NCBI RefSeq assembly: GCF_036934945.1 | Contig: NC_088224.1 | Span: forward strand, 8,012,842 to 8,076,841 | Origin: Oncorhynchus masou masou | Taxonomy: Eukaryota > Chordata > Actinopteri > Salmoniformes > Salmonidae | DNA length: 64,000 bases | Direction: 5' to 3' | Shown: piece after piece, positions 46,051 through 58,095 of the stretch | Layout of the letters: each line of letters opens with the position of its first letter | Numbering within the stretch: position 1 is the first letter of the stretch | Notes under the pieces: model-generated | Databases searched by the model: none | What the model saw: only the letters and a program-made list of their open reading frames with translations | Told to the model about the DNA's origin: nothing | Program-made: the position numbers and the translations under genes

Positions 46051-46971
46051 ATTCATTGACCAATTTGATGTTCCTCCTCATTCCCACAATATGCAAGTAT
46101 CCATTACACACTCGTATTACATGCTTTTCAATTTCATTCTACAACATGGGTTCCAATGGAAAATGTTTTAACGTTTTCATGCTGGCTGTCTTTGCGAACA
46201 TGATCGTTTATGTTTTAAGATGTATAGATTCCACTGAAACGGATATTGAAATGTACTGACACAGGTGGCTACCAATGATACATTCTCTATTCCATGCGTC
46301 TTTAACAAGATTGTAACTCTCCTTGGATAGTTTTGGTTCAATCCGGTCAAGTAAAGTACGTTTAAACAGATTTCTATGCAACCTTAGCATTGTTATCTAG
46401 TTCGGTGTCAGTTTGATTTGAGAAGCACTTAACTGAGAATGTATTATCAACTCTCTTTGGCGTGCACTGGCCTGGAGTGTGTTCACTAGGAACCAAATGT
46501 TAGCAAACAGAATCTAACGGGGAGGGACCAACCTGAATTTCTCCCAATAGAAATGCACATTTTTGTTGCAAAAGATGTTCCTGTTTGTGCTACATGTTGA
46601 ACCTGAACCTCAGTGGTTAATTGCAAATTCTTCCTTCTATATAAACCTTGTCACAAAACAACTTGCTTATTTTCTATGTACTGTGTAGTGTTATGTTGAC
46701 ACAACGTGTATATGCTGTGGTGCGGTCAGTGTGTTCCCCATACTCTCTGGGGGGGGGGGGAAGAGAGAAACATTCCGTTTTCTGTCCTGAGTTTATTTTC
46801 ACCATCAGTTATGTTGGAAGAATGATAGCTTTATTGCAATGAAAGTACATGAATAATTTCTGTAGAGTCGATCCTTGTTAGCATCACATGTCTTCCTCGT
46901 TTTAGTTTGTCGTGTTGGGCTGGCTCTGGGGGCGTTTGAGGAATGCAATACTTTTCTTTATTACATAAACA

Positions 46972-46981
46972 AATAAATAAA
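46972..46981 (+). promoter_or_regulatory. Candidate txlna polyadenylation signal
   Basis: Overlapping AATAAATAAA about 2.45 kb after the txlna stop. Use is inferred from position only. Confidence 0.5.
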
Positions 46982-47234
46982 GACTGACTAACTAACTTTC
47001 CTGAGCTTCATATTATGTTTTAGAGATTCATCCATGTTGATTAAGAACCCAAGATGGTTTCTCATTTTGGTTTTTCCCCATTTTTTTCCCCCATTATTTT
47101 TATCCATGTATTTTTCTTACTCTGTATAATTAATGTCTTGCTAATTAAAATATGTACATGTTGTGATTTGGTCATTGGTCTTTATTTCTACCTCCCCTCC
47201 TTAGCAAGTACTTTTGAGGCGTTGACCATTTAAA

Positions 47235-47440
47235 AAAATTTTTTTTTAACCTTTTAACTAGGCAAGTCAGTTAAGAACAAATTATTATTTATAATGACGA
47301 CTTAACCCAGAAGACGTTGGGCCAATTGTGCGCCGCCTATGGGACTCCCAATCACAGCTGGTTGTGATAAAGTCTGGACTCGAACCAGGATCAGTAGTGA
47401 TACCGAGATGCAGTGCCGAAAACCACAGCCAATACCTTTT
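47235..47440 (-). mobile_element. SINE, minus strand, between txlna and eif3i
   Basis: On the plus strand it begins AACTAGGCAAGTCAGTTAAG (inverted tail), then GGGCCAATTGTGCGCCGCC, then CTGGACTCGAACCAGGATC (inverted B-box region) and GAGATGCAGTGCC. The head is incomplete. Confidence 0.85.
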
Positions 47441-47599
47441 AACTTGGCAACAATGTACAATTCACTGCAGTCTACCGCTGTACAACTTCTTAAATTACTT
47501 GTGAGCTTTTCTTTACATCTTTAATAGTTCATCTCGGTGAATATCTAAACTGGACACCGGGGGGGGCACTTTTAGCCTGAGCAAAATGCGCCATTTAGA

Positions 47600-47753
47600 A
47601 TGTTCAGGGGTCACTGCTTGACACGGAAGTACTATCGCTCCTTTTCCGCCTTTGCCCCGGCGCCGAACAACACGAGTCTTCATCCTTTCTCGTTTTTGTG
47701 GTGGCACATATAACGATTACAACGGATAAAGCGACCAGTGTAAAGCTTCGGCT
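47600..47753 (+). promoter_or_regulatory. eif3i: Probable eif3i promoter / 5' UTR
   Basis: Single-copy, GC-rich sequence just upstream of the ATG, with pyrimidine stretches CTCCTTTTCCGCC and CATCCTTTCTC. These could provide a 5' terminal oligopyrimidine start, as known for several translation-factor mRNAs; the true start site cannot be read from sequence. Confidence 0.45.
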
Positions 47754-50700
47754 ATGGTGAGTATATCACATTAGAACTGATTAAATTTGATTAGCCAATA
47801 TGTGCTGAACTTCAGTGTAATTGTCGAGAATGTCCGCGGTTTATGCTAACCAGATAGCTCGATGGTGGCTAACTCATTAGCATGAAAAGGATGATGCGTT
47901 GTCAGTCGAGCTAGCTAATATTATAATACAAGCTGGCAAGTACATCGAACATGTGGCGCCTTTTGGTTGATCATTTTATGACGCTGGCCATCCCCAACAT
48001 TGTCGATGTTAAGCATAATGCTAATAAGTTATTATTTGGTTGTCCCATATGTTTGATTGCTTCTCCATACAGTCAATGAGCCACCCGTTAGCACATAGCT
48101 CGATAGCAAGTTACTCCCATTCTCAATAGTTTAGAAGATTTAGATACTAGCTAGCTAGCCAGCTATAAACATCTTAGTCTTTTTCGGTCTCGACTTTTAA
48201 ATACTGGTTTAGTTAGCAAGCTGCTAGTACTAGTAAAAAGCTGGCAATATTAAACTGTCTGTGCAGTTAACTAACATGTCTTATTCTTGTGCCCTGCAGA
48301 AACCCATCTTGCTTCAGGGCCATGAGCGGTCTATCACACAGATCAAATACAACCGAGAGGGAGACTTGATATTCTCTGTGGCCAAAGACACGGTAAATAA
48401 GAAATTATACACAACACAGAAGAATGCCATGTATGTAGAAAATATATTTTTTTTTACCTTTATTTTATCACTCGTCCACCAGTAAGTCGAACAATTCACA
48501 TTGTGTGTGCGCTTTATTCACAGGTTGCGAACGTGTGGTACTCTGTGAACGGGGAGAGGCTTGGAACTTACAATGGACACACTGGAGCTTTGTGGTGTGT
48601 GGACTGTGACTGTATCCTTTACTCAAGACCTCTAACAGCCATGCACGCCATGGTACAAGTTACCATTTATAATGACCATCATGTCAAATGACCAAGATTT
48701 TAAACTTTCTTTGAAGCCCTTTCCAAAAATGAGAATTTTACAGCAACAAAAATAAAAACGTTTGTCCGAGGATGGTGCTGGATCATCAAAGAAAAGGACA
48801 GTTTGCTGAAAAAGCTTTAAATAAAGGTCTGGGTGATGTTACGAGAAATGTTTCTAGAAGGGTCATTGAGTGTTGGGGTTTTTGATTTGGGTGTATATAA
48901 TGTTTCTAGAAGGGTCATTGAGTGTTGGGGGTTTTGATTTGGGTGTATATGATGTTTCTAGAAGGGTCATTTTATTTAGTTATTTAACTAGGCAAGTCAG
49001 TTAAAAAAATAATTTAATATTTACAATGATGGCCATACCGGGACGACGCTGGGCCAATTGTGCGCCGCCCTATGAGACTTCAAATCGAGGCCGTTTGTGA
49101 TACAGCCTGGAATTGAACCCGGGTCTGTAGTGACGCCTCTATCATTGAGATGCAGTGCCTTAGAACTGCTGCGTGAGCCCCATTCGGTGTCGGGATTTTT
49201 GTTTCGGTTCCTTGTTATGGGCAACATGAATTTACTAAGGGTAGGCAATGGGATTGTTGTTTGTCCTTTAACTATGCTCTCAGGGGACACCAAGAACGTG
49301 CTGACGGGATCGGCAGACAACAGCTGCAGACTATGGGACTGCGAGACTGGTACGTAGGTGTGTGTGTGTTTGAGAGAAAACAAAAGAACTCCTTTTGGTG
49401 CTTGGATGGGATACCTGTATGTGTGTTAGCGCATGGCTGTATGAGACTGAGGTTTGTGATGCAACTGTGTGTGTGTGTGTGATATGACCCCTCTCTCTCA
49501 GGTAAACAACTAGCCATGTTGAACACCAGCTCGGCTGTGAGGACCTGTGGCTTTGACTTCAGTGGCAACATCATCATGTTCTCTACAGACAAGCAGATGG
49601 GCTACCAGTGTTTCCTCAACTACTTCGACCTACGGGACCCCCAGCAGATCGGTAAGTAGTGTATACTTCAGATTGGTATTAAAACAGGATAGAAACTGCT
49701 GTTTGCAGGTAAAGGTGAACGCAACATTGTGATAACTTTCCCTTGCCTTCTAATAGGCTTTCTGGGGTGTCCTTTAGATCCGAATGTGTATATCTGGTTT
49801 CACAGCCATCAGTTGTCTGAGGATGTTTCTTCCTATCTTTCCCACTATCTCCCTACCTCTCTCTCTCGCTCTGTCCCCGTCTCTCTCTGTAGAGGACAAC
49901 CAGCCATACCTGACGGTGCCCTGCGCTGAGTCTAAGATCACCAGTGCTGTGTGGGGGCCTCTGGGAGAGTTTGTTATTGCTGGTCATGAGAACGGGGAGA
50001 TCAACCAGTTCAGCGCCAAGGTGCACACACTGACACATTAACACACAACACTGAAGCATGCATGAGAGCACCAGCTGTTCTGGATGATTGTGTGATAACG
50101 CTCTCGGTAGTCAATGTGAGCAAGACCTTAAAACAGGTCAACATTCACAAAGCCACAGGGCCAGGTGGATTACCGGGACGTGTACTCAGAGCATGCGTGG
50201 ACCAACTGGCAAGTGTCTTCACTGACATTTTCAACCTCTCCCTGACCGAGTCTGTAATACCGACATGTTTCAAGCAGACCACCATAGTCCCTGTACCCAA
50301 GAAACCATAGTCAAAGGTAATCTGCCTAAATGACTCACTTCGGTAGCCATGAAGTGCTTTGAAAGGCTAGTCATGGCTCACATTAACAGCATCCTCCCGG
50401 ATACCCTGACCCATTCGCATACAAATCCAGAGATGTCGCAATCGCACTCCATACCTCTCTTTCCCACCCGGAAAAAAAAACAACTACGTGAGAATGCTGT
50501 TCATTGACTACAGCTCAGCGTTCAACACCATAGTGCCCTCAAAGCGCATCACTAAGCTAAGGACCCTGGGACTGAAAACTCACTCTGCAACTGGATCCTG
50601 GACTTCCTGACAGCCCCCCCAGGTGGGAAAGGTAGGTAACAACACGCCTGCTACGCTGATCCTCAACACGGGGGCCCCTCAGGGATGCGTGCTTAGTCCC

Positions 50701-52775
50701 CTCCAGTACTCCATGTTCGCCCAAGAAGGTGTGGCCAAACACGACTCCAACACCATCATTACGTTTGCAGACGACAGTGGTAGGCCTGGTCACCAAAAAC
50801 GATGAGCCAGCCTATTGGGAGGTCAGAGAACTGGCAGTGTGGTGCCAGGACTACAACCTCTCCCTCGATGTGAGCAAGACAAAGGAGATGATCATGGACT
50901 ACAGGAAAATGGGGCCTGTTTGACCTGCCATTAACATCGACAGGTCTTTAGTGGAGTGGGTCGAGAGTTCAGTCGTTTCAAGTTCTTTCCACATCGCCAA
51001 CAAACTATCATGGTCCAAGCACACCAAGACAGTCTTGAAGAGGGCACGGCAACATCCTTTCCCCCTCGGGAGACTGAAAAGATTTGGAATGGGTTCCCAG
51101 ATCCTCAAAAGGTTCTACAGCTGCACCATCGAGAGCATCCTGACCGGTTGTATCACCGCCTGGTATGGTAACTACTCGGCAGGCACTACAGAGGGTGGTG
51201 TGTGGGGCCAAGCTTCCTGCCATCCAGGATTTATCTACTAGGCGGTGTCAGAGGAAAGCCCCAAAAATTGTCAGACTCCTTTCTCTGCTACCGCACGGCA
51301 AGCGGTACCCGAGCGCCAAGTCTAGGACCAAAAAGGCTCCTTAACAGCTTCTACCCCCAAGCCATAAGACTGCTGAACAATTAATCAAATGGCCACCGCA
51401 TTATTTACGTTGGACCCCCCCCTTCATTTTGTTTTGACTCGGTACCGGTACCCCCTGTATAGAGCCTTGTTATTTTATTGTGTTGTTATTAACTCTTCTT
51501 GATCTGCACTGTTGGTTGGGCTTGTAAAAGTAAGCATTTCACGGTAAAGATGTTGTATTCGGCGCGTGTGACAAATAATGTTTTTGACACTTATTGAAGA
51601 CAGAGGGGAGAGAAGTGGATAATCTAGTACATGCCAGGACATCATTATAGTGACAGTATTGTCTCTGATGTGTGTTACAGTCTGGAGAGGTGCTGAAGAA
51701 GGTGAAAGAACACAACAAACAGATCAACGACATCCAGACCTCCGTTGATCTGACCATGGTCATCACAGCATCTAAAGACTGCTCCTCTAAGGTATCCAGG
51801 GATGACCGCCCAGTGGAGAGATGTTGATGGATGAGAGGTGGAGGTTTAAAGACGAGGAAGAGTGATGGACTGGGGCTTCTTAACTAGTTGTGTTCAACAG
51901 CTGACTGCCTATAAGTACTGTCTGACTGACTTGTCTGTCTACCCCACAGCTGTTTGACTCTACAACTCTAGATCACATCAAGTCCTTCAAGACAGAGAGA
52001 CCTGTCAACTCTGCCGCCATCTCCCCCATAATGGACCACGTAAGACACTCCAGACAACCACTTCTGTCAGAGAACATTTCTGCAGCACCTCTTTATCCCA
52101 GAGCTGACCTTTAACCCCTGTGTGTGTTGTAGGTTGTGATGGGAGGAGGTCAAGAGGCCATGGAGGTCACCACCACCTCCACCAGGATCGGCAAGTTCGA
52201 GGCCAGGTTCTTCCACGCAGCTTACGAAGAGGAGTTTGGCAGGGTCAAGGGTCACTTCGGACCCATCAACTGTGTGGCGTTCCACCCAGACGGCAAGAGG
52301 TAAGGTCCAAAAGGCACTAAAGAATAGAACTTGATTATCCTTCCAAGTGTAGCACACAGTCCTCAACCTAAGAGTCCCCACTAGCGCTGCTGTATAGCTA
52401 GATTTTTGGTGACGCGACTGGTAAGACGCTTCGTGGGGGACGGTCGTGTTTCCAGGGCAGAGGTTCTGGGTTGTGAGCTGAAACGGGGGAAGCGGTACTT
52501 GCTAATAAGCATTTGTGACGGAAATTAGTTGCCTTGTGATAAGACAAATCTATATTTAATTGGTGATCATTCTCAGCTCTCGTTGTATGTAAGTAACAGT
52601 TCTGGGTTCCATTTTGGAACTCAATCGTGTAATTGTCACACTATGACCAGCGTCTCTGGAAAACAAAACCTCTCTTTTGCCTCTCGTCCTCAGCTATTCC
52701 AGTGGGGGAGAGGACGGCTATACGAGGATCCATCACTTTGACCCTCAGTACTTTGACTTCGAGCTGGAGGCGTAA
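47754..52775 (+). CDS. eif3i: Eukaryotic translation initiation factor 3 subunit I
   Basis: WD40 beta-propeller of the eIF3 complex, which binds the 40S subunit during initiation; eIF3i works with eIF3b and eIF3g. Ten exons: 47754-47756 (the ATG alone), 48300-48392, 48524-48611, 49284-49349, 49502-49651, 49893-50020, 51681-51791, 51950-52039, 52133-52299 and 52694-52775. They sum to 326 codons including TAA, giving 325 residues, the usual vertebrate length. All junctions are GT-AG and in phase. Landmarks: KPILLQGHERSITQIKYNRE, GTYNGHTGALWCVD, LTGSADNSCRLWDCETG, CGFDFSGNIIMFSTDKQMGY, KITSAVWGPLGEFVIAGHEN, FKTERPVNSAAISP, GHFGPINCVAFHPDGKRYS-type end with SSGGEDGY. The start is fixed because exon 1 contributes only Met before GTGAGT. 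This gene is intact and free of exon-derived arrays. Confidence 0.96.
48850..48972. repeat. About 58-bp tandem duplication in eif3i intron
   Basis: TGTTTCTAGAAGGGTCATTG occurs three times, with AGTGTTGGGG and TTTGATTTGGGTGTATAT between. Confidence 0.88.
48973..49185 (-). mobile_element. SINE, minus strand, in eif3i intron
   Basis: On the plus strand: AACTAGGCAAGTCAGTTAAA (inverted tail), GGGCCAATTGTGCGCCGCCC, GGAATTGAACCCGGGTCTG (inverted B box) and GAGATGCAGTGCCTTAGA (inverted head). Nearly full length. Confidence 0.9.
50085..51590 (+). mobile_element. Degenerate LINE (second family) in eif3i intron
   Basis: Reverse-transcriptase motifs in shifted frames: VNIHKATGPGGLPGRVLRAC and NLSLTESVIPTCFKQTTIVP (50090-50310), MLFIDYSSAFNTI (about 50490-50530), LILNTGAPQGCVLSPLQYSM (about 50655-50715), ITFADD, LDVSKTKEMIMDYRK (about 50860-50910). 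The 3' end GTGACAAATAATGTTTTTGA matches the inverted tail at 3058-3330. The 5' half is missing and stops abound. Confidence 0.9.
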
Positions 52776-53121
52776 AACAGAAGACCGGCAGCCATTTTTT
52801 TTTTTTTTTTGCTGATAACACCAGACAGGAAACAACGGACACACCAGGGATGCTTCTCAATACTCTGTCGTTGCCTCCTCTCCTGATCTGAGAACGCAGG
52901 ATAGGGCACAGCAATAATAATAATGGTGGTGGATGACTACCAGGAATTGTTTGTTACTTGTTCAGTGGTTTTTAAATCTGTGATGGAGAGAAGCCACTGA
53001 AGACTATTGAGATGCACCCCCTAGTGGTGGGGGGGACTTTAGGCCTTTGAGAATTATTTTGTCTGGTCATCATAAATCATCTGGAATGTTTGGATTGCCA
53101 CAGCTGACAGTATAGAAATTA

Positions 53122-53127
53122 AATAAA
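53122..53127 (+). promoter_or_regulatory. Candidate eif3i polyadenylation signal
   Basis: AATAAA about 350 bp after the stop codon, in the short unique 3' UTR. Confidence 0.65.
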
Positions 53128-53511
53128 ATATAAACAAACAAAATTAAAAGTGTACCCTTGGTTTTACCCCCACCACTATTCGTGTATCTAAACTGATTGA
53201 ACAAATGGATTTTGAGCTAAATTGGTTTTATTGCAGGGTTTGTCTGTACATGTACTATCCAAACCTGAGAATGGAGATCAACATGTTGGATCCGGTTTAA
53301 GAATTGTGAGATACCTTCATGGGGCGAATATTAGTTAACGTTAACATGTGGTCCTCCCACTAACTGCACGCTTTCCCAGCTTGTACTTAATATGAAGCCA
53401 ATGAACTTGACAGGGCAGAGGTGAGACTAATTCGCCTTTCCAATAGAGGGTCTTGTTCTGATGACATTATCGATGCTTGCTGTTTGACAAATAATCTTAG
53501 CTCTTGTCCAT
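53128..53511. other. Unique DNA between eif3i and a transposon
   Basis: AT-rich; no feature recognised. Confidence 0.4.
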
Positions 53512-54620
53512 AATTGGAAGTTTACATACTTAGGATGGAGCCATTAAAACTTAATCAACCATTCCATGCATTTCTTGTGAAAACTATAGTTTTGTCAAGT
53601 CCACTTTGCATGGCACAAGTCATTTCCCACGTACAGATTAATTCCAATGGGTCTGAAGTTTACTGTGCCTTTAAACAGCTTGGAAAGTTCCAGGAAATGA
53701 TGTCATAATTTGAAATATCAATGTGCCTCTTGGCTGATTTCAGGCAAAGAAATTGTAGACCACAAGTCTGGTTCAACCTTGGGAGCAATTTCCAAATGCC
53801 TGAAGGTACCACATTCATCTGTACAAATGTATAAACACCAAGGAGACGCGTTCTGTCTCCTAGAAAAAGTACTTGGTGCAAATCAATCCCAGAACAGCAG
53901 AAAATGACTGAAGATGCTGGAGGAAGCAGGTACACAATTATCTATATCCACTGTAAAACGAGTCCTATATCGACATAACCTCAAAGGCCGCTCAACAGGG
54001 AAGCAGCCACTGCTCCAAAACCGCCTTAAAAAGCCAGACTACGGTTTGCAACTGCACCTGGGGACAAAGATTGTACTTTTTTTTTACTTTTCCAGGACAT
54101 CAGACAGGAAGTTAAAGCTTGGTTGCAGATGGACAATGACCCCAAGCATACTTCCAAAGTTGTGGCAAAATGGCTAACAAAGTCAAGGTATTGGAGTGGC
54201 CATCACAAAGCCCTGACCTCAATCCTATAGAACATGTGTGGGCAGAACTGAAAAAGCGTGTGCGAGCAAGGAGTTCTACGACCCTGACTTAGTTACACCA
54301 GCTCAGTCAGGAGGAATGGGCAAAAATTCAATTAACTTAATGTGGAAAGCTTGTGGAAGGCTACCTGAAATGTTTGACACAAGTTAAACAATTTTAAGGC
54401 AATGCTACCAAATACTATTTGAGTGTATGCAAACTTCTGACCCCCTTGGAATGTGCTGAAATAAATCATTTTCTCTATTCTAACATTTCACATTCTTAAA
54501 ATAAAGTGATCCTACCTGACCTAAAACAGGGAATTTTTACTAGGATTAAATGTCAGGGATTGTGAAACTGAATTTGAATGTATTTAGCTAAGGTGTATGT
54601 AAACTTCCAACTTCAACAGT
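53512..54620 (+). mobile_element. Sleeping Beauty-type Tc1 element, internally deleted
   Basis: The ends match the salmonid Tc1 family from which Sleeping Beauty was built: left GGAAGTTTACATACTTAGGA, right TGTATGTAAACTTCCAACTT, with the inner direct repeat GTCTGAAGTTTAC near 53650. Plus-strand transposase fragments are IVDHKSGSTLGAISKCLKVP (53750-53810), KRVLYRHNLKGRSTGKQPLL (53960-54020), and past a deletion WTMTPSILPKLWQ and the WPSQSPDLNPIEHVWAELKK region (54195-54255). About 0.5 kb of the catalytic middle is absent, so it cannot make transposase. Confidence 0.93.
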
Positions 54621-55361
54621 GGGTAGCCTGTTTAGAGAGAATGTGGGCAGATTCACGACAAAACCATCCGTAGTTCGACGGAAACCCATTTATTTTTATT
54701 CAATACATGGGCATTTTAACCGCTGAAAGTTGTGCACTGACGTCACACTGACTTATGGGTAAAGTGCGCATATCGTTTTTAAAACGGGTTTCAGAATATT
54801 TGCATGAGAATCTGGTCACCAATCGGATGGAAACCAAGCTAGTGTGAAATTGAGAGTAATTGAAGACATGCGCTGTAGTAAACTAACAAGTGAGAAGTAA
54901 TTTCCCCCCCCCCCCCCCCACTCGACTTGGATAACCATAATCTGGTAATCAAATCTCTACAGACAACCAAATAATTGCCTTTATAAGTTCTCATTAAAAA
55001 AATTAAAAAAAGAGACCTTAAGAAAAACCAAGCACGAAATCAATTATTTTTTTTCCATTATAAAAAAACAAGTTACACACATTTGTAAACAACATATTCT
55101 CACTTATTACAGTAGAAAATACCAAGGGTCTAAAACATGGATCCCAACGGTGTCGGATGAAGTTGCTGAGAACGTTCAACATACCCGATGACCAAAAAAA
55201 AAAAAAACATTTCCTTTTATAAATATAAAACGAGGTAAAAGGAAGGAGTGTGAAGAGAGAAACCAACCCAGGGAACAGAGGAAAGCAGAATGTATAGTAT
55301 AGAAAACATGAACATCTCTTCATGACAGACTGGCCAGGTGAAAAAGCAGCTGAATTTATTT
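54621..55361. other. Intergenic DNA between convergent genes
   Basis: It contains a C-run at 54904-54919, several A-runs and AT-rich unique sequence. The inverted signal TTTATT at 55355-55360 could serve hdac1 (AATAAA on the minus strand). The hdac1 3' UTR may extend into this area; nothing decides it. Confidence 0.4.
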
Positions 55362-55560
55362 ATTTGGGCTCCCGAATGGCGCTAGGCACTGCATTTCAGT
55401 GAAAGAGGCACCACTTACAGTCCCCGGTTCGATTCCAGGCTGTATTGGATTCAGCTGCGATCGGGCGGCACACAATTGGCCCAGCGTCATCGGGGTTTCG
55501 CCGTCATTGTAAATAAGAATTTGTTCTTAACGGACTTGCCTGATTAAATTAAAATAGAAG
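55362..55560 (+). mobile_element. SINE, plus strand
   Basis: Head GGCTCCCGAATGGCGCTAGG, B-box region CCGGTTCGATTCCAGGCTG, body GGGCGGCACACAATTGGCCC and tail CGGACTTGCCTGATTAAATT. Close to full length. Confidence 0.92.
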
Positions 55561-55619
55561 TCGCTTGTTAAATCCACATCAATGAAGGGGAAGAGACAGG
55601 TTAAAGAAGGATTTTTAAA

Positions 55620-55950
55620 CCGAGACTAATCTTTTGTCTTGCTCATTCACCCTCAATATTGCGCGCACACACACACAATCCAAGTGCCTTTGAACCGGGT
55701 ACGGTAGTAGGTGACAGGTGCACCGGTTTGAGTCAAGAACTGCAGCGCTGTTTTTCACACTCAACAGTTTCCTGTGTGTATCAAGAAGGACATCCAGCCA
55801 ACTGGACAACTGTGGGAAGCATTGGAGTCGACATGGGCCAGCGTCCCTGTGGAACACTTTCAACACCTTGTCGAGTCCATGCCCTGATTAATTGAGGCTG
55901 TTTGGAGGGCGAAAGGACAGTGGGTGAAACTCAATATTAGGAAAGTGTTG
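55620..55950. mobile_element. Truncated MITE, same family as 43834-44190
   Basis: AGTCAAGAACTGCAGCGCTG, CACACTCAACAGTTTCCTGT and CTCAATATTAGGAAAGTG are related to sequence in the txlna MITE, in the opposite orientation or rearranged. One end is lost in a CA run. Confidence 0.65.
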
Positions 55951-56384
55951 TTAAAAAGGCTGCACTATGCAGAAAATCGCTCTGCCATTTCCTGGTTGTT
56001 AAAATTCGAATACTTTTGTCTAATTTCAGTTTGACAAAACATGTACATTGTACCACCTTTTCCATAATAAATAAACAAATTGTATTGTCAGCTGTTTGAA
56101 GCTGATTTAAAAAAACAAAGTGATTCAAAATAAAACTTAAAAATGAAGCATAGAAATAAGACCTAACAGAGCTAATTCCTTTCAATTAATAAAGACAGAT
56201 CTATAACACACACACACACACTTCAATTGGGTCAGGTCACCCAAAAAGTTACATATAGCAGCCGTAAAAATGTTTTGTTGATCCACGATTCAAAAGAACT
56301 TCCTGTAGAATAGGGTCTGGTGACTGATGTTCAAAAAGGGGGAATGTCTGCAGTGGAAACGTGGGATCAGTCCAGCTGGACAGG
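55951..56384. other. Unassigned DNA, possible distal hdac1 3' UTR
   Basis: AT-rich with a CA run at 56206-56221. No gene recognised. Confidence 0.35.
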
Positions 56385-57146
56385 TGAAAGTGGTTAGAGT
56401 GTAGAGGCGGCAGGGTAGCCTAGTGGTTAGAGTGTAGAGGCGGCAGGGTAGCCTAGTGGTTAGAGTGTAGAGGCGGCAGGGTAGCCTAGTGGTTAGAGTG
56501 TAGAGGCGGCAGGGTAGCCTAGTGGTTAGAGTGTAGAGGCGGCAGGGTAGCCTAGTGGTTAGAGTGTAGAGGCGGCAGGGTAGCCTAGTGGTTAGAGTGT
56601 AGAGGCGGCAGGGTAGCCTAGTGGTTAGAGTGTTGAGGCGGCAGGGTAGCCTAGTGGTTAGAGTGTAGCCTAGTGGTTAGAGTGTAGGCAGGGTAGCCTA
56701 GCGGTTAGAGTGTAGAGGCGGCAGGGTAGCCTAGTGGTTAGAGTGTAGAGGCGGCAGGGTAGCCTAGTGGTTAGAGTGTAGAGGCGGCAGGGTAGCCTAG
56801 TGGTTAGAGTGTAGAGGCGGCAGGGTAGCCTAGTGGTTAGAGTGTAGAGGCGGCAGGGTAGCCTAGTGGTTAGAGTGTAGAGGCGGCATGGTAGCCTAGC
56901 AGTTAGAGTGTAGAGGCGGCAGGTAGCCTAGCGGTTAGAGTGTAGAGGCGGCAGGTAGCCTAGCGGTTAGAGCGTTGGACTAGTGACCGGAAGGTTGCAA
57001 GTTCAAATCCCCGAGCTGACAAGGTACAAATCTGTCGTTCTGCCCCTGAACAGGCAGTTAACCCACTGTTCCCAGCCCGTCATTGAAAATAAGAATTTGT
57101 TCTTAACTGACTTGCCTAGTTAAATAAAGGTAAAATAAAAATAAAA
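56385..57146 (+). mobile_element. SINE with tRNA-like head amplified about 17-fold
   Basis: A 32-bp unit containing GGCAGGGTAGCCTAGTGGTT and AGAGTGTAGAGGC is repeated about 17 times. A complete SINE body follows (GCGTTGGACTAGTGACCGGA, GGTTGCAAGTTCAAATCCCC, CTGCCCCTGAACAGGCAGTT) with the tail ACTGACTTGCCTAGTTAAAT. It lies outside any coding intron. The same head segment is amplified at 6490-7315. Confidence 0.93.
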
Positions 57147-57364
57147 AATTATCAGGGGGGGATTGGCTTTCACTTATGTTACCTCGGGTCAAGTGAAGAT
57201 GGAGGAACTAAAGGAGCCTGGGATTCGAATCCAAGGAGCGTTAAAAAGCAGCGCATCATCTTTTCTGATTCTCAGGTCATGTTGAGGGGAAAGAGGAGAT
57301 ACCTAGTCTGTTGTCTTCCACATTTAACCCAACCCCTCAATCAGAGAAGGGGGGGGCTGCCTTA

Positions 57365-57690
57365 TAGGGGATGGTTTCAGTCAGGGCCCATGATAGGGGG
57401 TTGTTTCAGTCAGGGCCCATGATAGGGGATGGTTTTGTTTCAGTCAGGGCCCCTGATAGGGGATGGTTTCAGTCAGGGCCCATGATAGGGGGTTGTTTCA
57501 GTCAGGGCCCATGATAGGGGATGGTTTTGTTTCAGTCAGGGCCCATGATAGGGGGTTGTTTCAGTCAGGGCCCATGATAGGGGATGGTTTTGTTTCAGTC
57601 AGGGCCCATGATAGGGGGTTGTTTCAGTCAGGGCCCATGATAGGGGATGGTTTTGTTTCAGTCAGGGGCCATGATAGGGGATGGTTTTGT
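57365..57690 (+). repeat. Detached, inverted copy of the hdac1 acceptor array
   Basis: About ten units of TTTCAGTCAGGGCCCATGA plus TAGGGGATGG or TAGGGGGTTG read on the plus strand. The large array at 60491-62893 has the same unit reading on the minus strand. This block lies beyond the hdac1 stop codon. Confidence 0.92.
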
Positions 57691-57780
57691 GGGTTAACTG
57701 CCTTGCTCAGGGGCAGAATGACAGATTTTTTTTACCTTGTCGGCTCGGGGATTCGATCCAGCAACCTTTCGTACAACTGG
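57691..57780 (-). mobile_element. SINE fragment, minus strand
   Basis: GGGTTAACTGCCTTGCTCAG, GGCAGAATGACAGATTT and TCGGGGATTCGATCCAGCAA are the inverted body of the SINE family at 1940-2142. Head and tail are lost. Confidence 0.8.
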
Positions 57781-57811
57781 GTATCCACCTTTCCCCTCAA
57801 TACCACCTGAG

Positions 57812-58095
57812 AATCTAAAGCAGGCTCCCCACTACTACAGGCTCCCCACTACTACAGGCTCCCCACTACTACAGGCTCCCCACTACTACAGGCTCCCCAC
57901 TACTACAGGCTCCCCACTACTACAGGCTCCCCACTACTACAGGCTCCCCACTACTACAGGCTCCCCACTACTACAGGCTCCCCACTACTACAGGCTCCCC
58001 ACTACTACAGGCTCCCCACTACTACAGGCTCCCCACTACTACAGGCTCCCCACTACTACAGGCTCCCCACTACTACAGGCTCCCCACTACTGCTC
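57812..58095. repeat. 17-bp minisatellite (about 16 copies)
   Basis: Very uniform AGGCTCCCCACTACTAC units. Confidence 0.95.

Larger units (their letters stand above)
44531..46981 (+). other. txlna 3' UTR and flank with dispersed repeats
   Basis: After the TGA the sequence contains a repeat with ACAGATCTAGGATCAGATTC at 44683-44760. The palindromic element CCTATATAGTGCACTACTTT lies at about 44975-45060. There is also a long hairpin at 45893-46050, and AATAAATAAA at 46972-46981. No other gene is seen. Confidence 0.55.

Noticed and set aside
53710..54177. Active Sleeping Beauty-like transposase
   Set aside because: The catalytic middle is deleted and the frame is broken; only N- and C-terminal pieces remain.
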